13,014 nt of DNA from Dehalococcoidales bacterium. Lineage in GTDB: Bacteria; Chloroflexota; Dehalococcoidia; Dehalococcoidales; UBA2162. The stretch spans positions 241,755 through 254,768 of the forward strand of contig CP070800.1 in the NCBI GenBank assembly GCA_020343555.1. Reading direction: 5' to 3'. The notes under the pieces are model-generated. The model saw nothing but the letters and a program-made list of their open reading frames with translations, had not been told where the DNA came from and searched no databases. Shown here one piece after another: positions 8,375-13,014 of this stretch (positions are counted from its first letter, which is position 1; every line of letters starts with the position of its first letter). The position numbers were made by a program, and so were the translations under genes.

Positions 8375-10366
8375 ATGAGAGAACTAACGTCGACGTTACT
8401 CGCAACTCAGAAACAAGCTAGTGGAATTCCATACGTAAAAATCGAGGCCAGTAATAAAATTTCAGGAATCGTAAGACTTGACTGGCAGAAATTATATGAG
8501 GGTACCGAAGATGACTATTATCACTCGTTGACCGTTCCGGGTGACGGTTCTCTGGTGAGAGTCAGGATAAGCCTGCCCGGGAGCGGACAGAAACTATATC
8601 TGCAAAAAGTGACCAATCCCGGACCCGAGTCAGATTTCAGTACCTGGACATATACAGGGAATTATGGTTGTATTGCTGTTGCCGTTGCTTCACTGGGATC
8701 CGAAGTATTAATATTCTGGGTAAATACCAGCCAGGAATTATACTACATAAAAAGCACGGATTACGGAGACAATTGGTATAGTCCGGTGCTGATAGACTAT
8801 ACACCTTCAACTTCCGTTGGAGGATTGGCTGCGGCTTATAAACCGAATGGTGATGCTGCAGTATTCTTTACGGATCAAGACAGTCTTTACGTCAAAAAAC
8901 GCATCGGCGGTAACTGGCAGTCCAAAACTGCATGGGATAAAGATACCGGAAATCTTTCAGGTGTTGCCCTATGTTATGGTTCTGACTGGAATATAGCCGT
9001 TTCCGGTGAAGATGCGGCAGGGAACTACAGGATATGGAGTCTGGTATATGGGGACGACGGCGAATTTGAAGAAGGTATATGGTCGCCGCTGGAGGAGTTC
9101 GCTTCCGCTCCATCTGACGGTGATTATGAATTTCTCGGTGTTTTTATGGATAACCCCGACGTTTACCGGTGTTTATATACCGAAAAATATTCCGGTATCG
9201 AGTCCTATAATCGACCTTTCTGGTCCCATTCACTTGTCGCAGCTGCATATTCTGATAATCTGTGGCGGGAACCGATACCTTTCGATTTTGCATCCGAGTA
9301 CGGCGTGGCAATGGCACATTGTAGTGATTATTGCTGGCTGTCGATTCCATCCGGTGTCTGGAGGGCTGGTCTGGTTGAGATGAGTGTCGATTTAACACCT
9401 GACGTCATGTCCGTCCGTCAGGAAACAGATCCGGAGAGAGATTTACTCACGGTAGAACTGCGAAATGACGACGGGTGGTACAGTTCGCTACCATCACCCC
9501 TGGATACAGGTTGCCAGCTGGAAATCAGCCCCGGATATGTTACTTCCCAGGGAAATGAAACAAGTCCTGGACAATCATACATCCTAGAATCGTATGAATA
9601 TATCAGCAAGGGAGGGATCTCTACCCTGTTTCTATACGCTTATGGTGGCTGGAGCAGGATCGCCAGATGGATTTCAGAGAGTCAATTCAGGTTTAATGAA
9701 TATTCTGATGAAATGAACGTGAAGCAGATACTTGAGTTCGTTCTCGCCAGGATTGGTTTCAGACTGGAAGTAAAATCGGAATCATCGGTGATAACCGATT
9801 TTTATCCGGATTTCACCGTTCATCCTGGAATCAATGGAGAAGTCATTATCAGGAAGCTGCTGTCAATGGCTCCTGATGTCGTATTTTTCGAGGGAGATGT
9901 CGCTTATCTGGTACATCCCCTTTCATCCGACTCGTCCGTATATTCCTATGGGCAGAACCATGGAATCAAAGGAGGTAGATACCGTTCCTCTTCCTGGAAA
10001 CTAAATCGGGTTACCGTAGAGGGATATAATACAATCGCGGGAGAAAAAATAATTAAAGACAGTTTTGCCTGGGAGCAGATATGCGAACAATTACCGAGAA
10101 CTGCCAGATTGATCGATCGGAACATAAGTACGGTTGGAGAAGCGGGAGAAAGAGGTGAGATATACCTGCGAACTGCCGAAAGTGAAGCACAGGATGGGAC
10201 TATAAGCATTCCCGTGAATTGTGGCCAGCAATTGTATGATGTCATCGATATTACCGATGAACGTGCCGGAATGGTTAGCGAAAAGAAACGTGTAGCGGGA
10301 TTAACACTTATACATAATCCTCGAAAAGGGGAATATAAGCAACACCTTGCACTGTGCGTGGTTTAA
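8375..10366 (+). CDS. Large tail-hub-like protein with N-terminal sialidase-type (Asp-box) region
   Basis: A 663-aa protein, RBS GTGGAG 5 nt before the ATG. Residues ~95-335 show repeated beta blades (VLIFWVNTSQELYYIKS, DAAVFFTDQDSLYVKK, NYRIWSLVYGDDG, VAMAHCSDYCWLSIPSG) with one complete Asp-box S-x-D-x-G-x-x-W (Ser127, Asp129, Gly131, Trp134). This suggests a beta-propeller as in sialidases and BNR proteins; no full sialidase Arg triad can be shown. From ~335 the chain changes to a baseplate/tail-hub-like pattern: SVDLTPDVMSV, LLTVELRNDDGWYSSL, LDTGCQLEISPGY, a helix MNVKQILEFVLARIG (447-461) and a C-terminal LYDVIDITDE segment. The whole could be the receptor-facing tip of a tail. It is preceded by a 90-bp AT-rich gap without a convincing promoter. 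The frame is intact. The tail-hub call is moderately sure, the propeller likely, glycan binding or cleavage speculative. Confidence 0.72.
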   Translation: MRELTSTLLATQKQASGIPYVKIEASNKISGIVRLDWQKLYEGTEDDYYHSLTVPGDGSLVRVRISLPGSGQKLYLQKVTNPGPESDFSTWTYTGNYGCIAVAVASLGSEVLIFWVNTSQELYYIKSTDYGDNWYSPVLIDYTPSTSVGGLAAAYKPNGDAAVFFTDQDSLYVKKRIGGNWQSKTAWDKDTGNLSGVALCYGSDWNIAVSGEDAAGNYRIWSLVYGDDGEFEEGIWSPLEEFASAPSDGDYEFLGVFMDNPDVYRCLYTEKYSGIESYNRPFWSHSLVAAAYSDNLWREPIPFDFASEYGVAMAHCSDYCWLSIPSGVWRAGLVEMSVDLTPDVMSVRQETDPERDLLTVELRNDDGWYSSLPSPLDTGCQLEISPGYVTSQGNETSPGQSYILESYEYISKGGISTLFLYAYGGWSRIARWISESQFRFNEYSDEMNVKQILEFVLARIGFRLEVKSESSVITDFYPDFTVHPGINGEVIIRKLLSMAPDVVFFEGDVAYLVHPLSSDSSVYSYGQNHGIKGGRYRSSSWKLNRVTVEGYNTIAGEKIIKDSFAWEQICEQLPRTARLIDRNISTVGEAGERGEIYLRTAESEAQDGTISIPVNCGQQLYDVIDITDERAGMVSEKKRVAGLTLIHNPRKGEYKQHLALCVV

Positions 10367-10401
10367 TGTGAAGGAATGATTCGCGAAGCGAGGGATGATG
10401 A

Positions 10402-10617
10402 ATGGATGTCGTGAAGGGATTACTGAACAGCTTCAATTCAGGAAATTATACCGCTACCATACAGGTATCCGGCAGCGATAAGGTTTACCTGAGTAGTGTT
10501 ACGGTGAGTAGAAGCATCCCGTCGGGGGAAATGATCCCGGGCAGAAACCTGGTTATTGTATTCTTCGATGATTTCAATTCGAAGGAAGCAGTAGTAACGG
10601 GAGTTTATACCCAATAA
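10402..10617 (+). CDS. Small beta-rich protein ending the virion cluster
   Basis: A 71-aa protein with RBS AGGG 7 nt before the ATG and 35 bp behind the tail-hub-like gene. The sequence alternates hydrophobic and polar residues (YTATIQVSGSDKVYLSSVTVSR, GRNLVIVFFDDF), compatible with a small beta-barrel such as an OB-like domain. No signal peptide, membrane helix or catalytic motif is seen. I do not recognise the family. Directly after a tail protein it may be a tail-tip accessory subunit. It ends 8 bp before the stop codon of the convergent response regulator gene. Start codons at 10395 and 10398 are in another frame, so 10402 is the start used. Confidence 0.62.
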   Translation: MDVVKGLLNSFNSGNYTATIQVSGSDKVYLSSVTVSRSIPSGEMIPGRNLVIVFFDDFNSKEAVVTGVYTQ

Positions 10618-10625
10618 ATACAAAA

Positions 10626-11318
10626 TTACCCGGGACGGATGAACTTGTACCCCATTCCATGTTCGGTAACGATGATGTGGGGCGATTCGACACTATCGTC
10701 GAGTTTCTGTCTCAGGTGCTGAATATGTACTCGCAGTAAATCCCTGGCATCGGAATATGTTTCTCCCCATACCTTGGACAAGAGCCCCTCATGGGTAACC
10801 AGGCGTCCCTCATTCCTTACCAGAAGATAGAGCAGTTTGAGTTCAGTAGAGGTAAGTTTGACCGATTTCCCATCTACTTTTACTTCATTTCCAGTAAAAT
10901 CAATGAATAATTTACCACTACTGAAAGGACGTTCTCCACTGCTGACAGCCGCTCCCTGTGATCGTCTTAATACAGCCTGTACCCGGGCGACGAGTTCAAT
11001 ATGGCTAAAAGGTTTTGTGATATAGTCATCGGCTCCCATTTCAAGACCCCGGGCAACATCTGTATCTTCTCCCCTGACCGTCAACATTATCACAGGTACC
11101 TGAGAAAAACGTCGTATTTCTTTTAATACTTCAAAACCTTCCATATCAGGTAGACCTACATCCAGAATAACAATATCAGGACTCTCGGCTTCTACCAGTT
11201 CCAGTCCTTCTGAACCTGTCGGGGCTGACGTCAGGTTGGCATTACTCCAACGTAACTGGAAACAAAGAGAAACGACCTCGATTATTTCGGGAGAATCGTC
11301 AATTACTACTACTTTCAA
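10626..11318 (-). CDS. OmpR/PhoB-family response regulator
   Basis: A 230-aa two-domain regulator. The receiver (1-118) has the acidic pair Asp7/Asp8, phosphoacceptor Asp53 in ILDVGLPD, switch Thr80 and Lys102 in TKPF. A Ser/Gly-rich linker (~119-131) leads to a winged-helix DNA-binding domain with the usual [18 protein letters not shown] strand/helix, the recognition helix region [14 protein letters not shown] and the wing hairpin [10 protein letters not shown]. It should act as a transcription factor whose dimerisation is promoted by phosphorylation. Its first 20 bp overlap the histidine kinase gene, so the kinase is the natural partner and translation is probably coupled. Target genes are unknown; the divergent kinase/rpsU region is one place to look for its operator. 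Confidence 0.97.
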   Translation of the reverse strand: MKVVVIDDSPEIIEVVSLCFQLRWSNANLTSAPTGSEGLELVEAESPDIVILDVGLPDMEGFEVLKEIRRFSQVPVIMLTVRGEDTDVARGLEMGADDYITKPFSHIELVARVQAVLRRSQGAAVSSGERPFSSGKLFIDFTGNEVKVDGKSVKLTSTELKLLYLLVRNEGRLVTHEGLLSKVWGETYSDARDLLRVHIQHLRQKLDDSVESPHIIVTEHGMGYKFIRPG

Positions 11319-12018
11319 TCGTCACCGCCATCGGCAGGGTAAATGAAAAGGTTGAACCCTGCCCAAATTTACTTTCAACCCAGATTTTACCGCCGTGCAG
11401 TTCAACCAGAAGCTTTGCTATTGCCAGACCCAGACCTTGTCCGACGGTATGATCTCCTCTCTTCTGAGTCACCTGGTAATAAGGCTGGAAAACCAGTTCC
11501 AACTCTTTTTCCGAAATACCTATACCATTATCACTGACCTGTACTGTTAGTGTTATGCCTTCTCTGAATATACTAAGTTTTATCGTTCCTTCATTGTCAG
11601 TAAACTTGACAGCATTTCCCATTAGTGTAAGAAAGATCTGTTCAAGATACTGGCTGTCCGCTCGAACTGCCGGAAGGCTTTCTGGTATATCAAGGACTAT
11701 TTTCTGACTTCTCTTCTGAGTCTCAGGATAAAGTTGTGAGATAACGTTCTGTACAATTTCGGATACATTCACCGGTTTAGGCTGAAACTTTGAATTATCA
11801 AGGAGAAGTCCTTCTGCTTCCGATAATATCGACAGTCTGCCGTCGATGCTACGAGCATTTCTGATTATACTCTGGATTAGTCGATCAAGAACACTTTTTT
11901 CATCAGGATTCAATTCAGCAGCCAGTAGTTCCGCCGAGACGATTATCGCGGTAAGAGAGGTCTTAAGTTCATGCATTATCGCGTCCGCAAGATGCAGACT
12001 TTGATTATTCTGTGCCAT
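11299..12018 (-). CDS. Soluble sensor-less histidine kinase
   Basis: A 239-aa kinase consisting of little more than the catalytic core. The HisKA dimerisation domain begins almost at the N-terminus with the phospho-acceptor His16 ([11 protein letters not shown]). The HATPase domain follows with N box (Asn135 in GNAVKFT), G1 box DNGIGIS (Asp163), F box VFQPYY and G2 box GQGLGLA (about 193-199), ending with GSTFSFTLP. No transmembrane helix, PAS, GAF or HAMP region exists, although most family members have an input domain of 100-400 residues. It must therefore sense through a partner protein, or the input domain is encoded elsewhere. The upstream promoter lies immediately before the ATG at 12018, so the short N-terminus is genuine and not a miscalled start. 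It precedes and overlaps the response regulator gene. Confidence 0.95.
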   Translation of the reverse strand: MAQNNQSLHLADAIMHELKTSLTAIIVSAELLAAELNPDEKSVLDRLIQSIIRNARSIDGRLSILSEAEGLLLDNSKFQPKPVNVSEIVQNVISQLYPETQKRSQKIVLDIPESLPAVRADSQYLEQIFLTLMGNAVKFTDNEGTIKLSIFREGITLTVQVSDNGIGISEKELELVFQPYYQVTQKRGDHTVGQGLGLAIAKLLVELHGGKIWVESKFGQGSTFSFTLPMAVTIESSSN

Positions 12019-12040
12019 ATTATTACTCTGTTATAACGGC

Positions 12041-12070
12041 ATTATAATGAGCATTTCGTTAAAAGGTCAA
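12041..12070 (-). promoter_or_regulatory. sigma70-type promoter of the histidine kinase/response regulator operon
   Basis: On the minus strand TTGACC (12065-12070) and a perfect TATAAT (12041-12046) are separated by 18 nt. Transcription should start near 12034, leaving about 16 nt before the ATG at 12018. The position close to the ATG confirms that the kinase has no longer N-terminal sensor region. Confidence 0.75.
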
Positions 12071-12151
12071 CATATTGATTGCTTGACTCTACAATTGAGT
12101 TTCATTAATTTTTCCTCTGAAAGTGATGCCAATTTTCTCAAATTATCTTTC

Positions 12152-12180
12152 TTGACATAGTATTACCTGCTGACTACAAT
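12152..12180 (+). promoter_or_regulatory. sigma70-type promoter of rpsU-yqeY
   Basis: TTGACA (12152-12157, full consensus) and TACAAT (12175-12180, five of six) are separated by exactly 17 nt. Transcription should start near 12187, giving a leader of about 60 nt before the bS21 start codon. It fires away from the kinase promoter about 80 bp to the left; the 12071-12151 segment between them is AT-rich. Confidence 0.8.
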
Positions 12181-12249
12181 ATTGGTGATTATCTACCGTT
12201 CGAAGCTGGAATCAGGATCGATGAGGGCGGTCAAAGGAGTTGGTGTCAG

Positions 12250-12447
12250 GTGACCGGTGTTAATGCAGGTGATAATGAAAACTTCGAAAGTCTGCTGAAG
12301 CGCTTTAACAAGAGAGTGCAGCAGGCTGGTATCCTGTCGGAGATACGCCACGGGGAGTATTTCGAGAAACCAAGCATAAAGCGGAAACGTAAAGAAACCG
12401 CGAAGAAGCGGAAATCTGCCCGGGCTTCGGCAAACAGGTCAAGATAA
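12250..12447 (+). CDS. rpsU: Small ribosomal subunit protein bS21
   Basis: A 65-aa basic protein matching bS21, a component of the 30S platform near the anti-Shine-Dalgarno end of 16S rRNA. The core ENFESLLKRFNKRVQQAGILSE is followed by the YFEKPSIKRKRK motif typical of the family, and a long Lys/Arg-rich C-terminal tail. Length is normal (58-75). The only usable start in frame is GTG at 12250; the RBS AAAGGAG (12233-12239) lies 10 nt before it, slightly long. An upstream mini-frame (ATG 12221) ends across the GTG. It is the first gene of a two-gene unit with yqeY, an arrangement common in bacteria. Confidence 0.95.
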   Translation: MTGVNAGDNENFESLLKRFNKRVQQAGILSEIRHGEYFEKPSIKRKRKETAKKRKSARASANRSR

Positions 12448-12478
12448 TAATCTATAATCGATAAGGTGGAAGTGTAAA

Positions 12479-12931
12479 TTGAGTAGCGAGATGAAAGAGA
12501 AGCTGAACGCGGATTTCAGACAGGCGATGAAGGATAAAGATAACTTGAAACGCAGTGTGCTGCGAATGGTACTCGCATCCCTAAAGAATGCCGAGATTGC
12601 CAAGCGAACAGAATTATCTGACGGCGATATTCTTGGTCTTATCTCCAAGGAAGTTAAACAACATGAGGACAGCATCCAGGCTTTTAAAGAAGGTAATCGG
12701 CCCGACCTGATGGAAAAGGAGCAGGCGGAATTGGCCATACTCATGGAATACCTTCCGAAGCAGTTATCGCGGGAAGAAATTATTTCTGAAGCGAAACAGG
12801 TAATCGAGGAAGTTGGCGCTCAGGGTCCCGGAGATAAAGGGAAGGTGATGCCCAAGATAATTGCCAGGCTGAAAGGTCAGGCAGACGGAAAAGAAATAAA
12901 TGAGGTTGTGACCGAACTACTCAGTTCATAA
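12479..12931 (+). CDS. yqeY: YqeY/GatB-related domain protein
   Basis: A 150-aa helical protein of the YqeY family, which is related to the C-terminal tRNA-binding tail domain of GatB and is found next to rpsU in many bacteria. Diagnostic stretches are LNADFRQAMKDKDNLKRSVLRMVLASLKNAEI, the central KEVKQHEDSIQAFKEGNRPDL, EKEQAELAILMEYLPKQLS and the C-terminal GKVMPKIIARLKGQADGKEINEVV. Length is standard (about 148). I chose the TTG at 12479 because AGGTGGA lies 9 nt upstream; the ATG at 12491 would also keep the whole domain but has a poorer RBS. It lies 31 bp after rpsU and is followed by a terminator. A role with tRNA or amidotransferase is suspected for the family, but the exact function is not settled. 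Confidence 0.95.
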   Translation: MSSEMKEKLNADFRQAMKDKDNLKRSVLRMVLASLKNAEIAKRTELSDGDILGLISKEVKQHEDSIQAFKEGNRPDLMEKEQAELAILMEYLPKQLSREEIISEAKQVIEEVGAQGPGDKGKVMPKIIARLKGQADGKEINEVVTELLSS

Positions 12932-12932
12932 T

Positions 12933-12950
12933 ATCAATGTTTTTATTGAT
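12933..12950. repeat. Short inverted repeat after yqeY
   Basis: ATCAAT (12933-12938) and ATTGAT (12945-12950) form a 6-bp AT-rich inverted repeat around a T-rich loop, just behind the yqeY stop codon and before the terminator hairpin. The stem is weak; it may be incidental or add to the 3' end structure. Confidence 0.4.
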
Positions 12951-12957
12951 TAATAAT

Positions 12958-12976
12958 GGGCTTCGGCCCCTTTTTT
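12958..12976 (+). terminator. Intrinsic terminator of the rpsU-yqeY unit
   Basis: GGGC, loop TTCG and GCCC (12958-12969) form a 4-bp stem capped by the very stable UUCG tetraloop, followed by a C and six Ts (12971-12976). The stem is short, but the tetraloop and the U-tract directly behind it make a functional terminator probable. It lies 27 bp behind the yqeY stop. Confidence 0.7.
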
Positions 12977-13014
12977 ATCTGATTTGCATGAGATATTATC
13001 AGGTACGGTATACT

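Noticed and set aside
10380..10391. Small hairpin TCGC-GAA-GCGA before the 71-aa gene
   Set aside because: Four-base stem, no U-tract, and too close to the RBS to be a terminator.
12453..12458. TATAAT between rpsU and yqeY as a separate promoter
   Set aside because: No -35-like hexamer at 16-18 nt; the genes are 31 bp apart and fit one transcript.
13009..13014. TATACT at the window end as a -10 box of a following gene
   Set aside because: The nearest -35 (TTGCAT) is 19 nt away and matches weakly, and the gene it would serve is outside the window.

Overview
The window looks like a stretch of ordinary bacterial chromosome with a compact block of virion-structure genes set into it. The housekeeping genes (gap, enolase, a LOG-like protein, bS21, a YqeY-family protein) and a soluble histidine kinase/OmpR-type regulator pair suggest a free-living bacterium. 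The bS21 tail, the Cys-rich HTH protein and the portal/capsid types remind me of Chloroflexota, perhaps Dehalococcoidia. That placement is an impression from family resemblance, not a computed result. GC looks moderate and even across the window.

Layout. Positions 1-3031 (minus strand) hold an apparent operon read LOG-like protein -> enolase -> MBL-fold hydrolase -> GAPDH (gap, cut by the window edge). It starts at a nearly leaderless promoter, and gap has a second, internal promoter. The enolase frame is continuous over 425 codons except for one in-frame TAA, which stands exactly where the catalytic Glu of the QEFM motif should be. Positions 3140-3847 (minus) hold a HAD-superfamily hydrolase.

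Positions 3961-10617 (plus) hold eight intact, closely spaced genes with good ribosome binding sites: Cys-rich HTH protein, SPP1 gp6-like portal, coiled-coil scaffold, HK97-fold major capsid protein, beta-rich virion protein, head-tail adaptor-like protein, a large tail-hub-like protein carrying a sialidase-type Asp-box, and a 71-aa beta-rich protein. A perfect 13-bp hairpin without a U-tract separates the capsid part from the adaptor/tail part. No large terminase, integrase, protease, tape measure, tail tube, lysis or replication gene is present between the flanking cellular genes. This is therefore a partial virion module: a remnant, a domesticated particle or a gene-transfer-agent-like locus. 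The open frames and strong RBSs argue that it is maintained.

Positions 10626-12018 (minus) hold a histidine kinase overlapping its response regulator by 20 bp, driven by a clear sigma70-type promoter and converging on the virion cluster with only 8 bp between stop codons. Positions 12250-12931 (plus) hold rpsU and a yqeY-family gene, driven by a near-consensus promoter and closed by a short UUCG-loop terminator. The 231-bp region between the kinase and rpsU is a divergent promoter region. No stretch over 300 bases lacks a gene.
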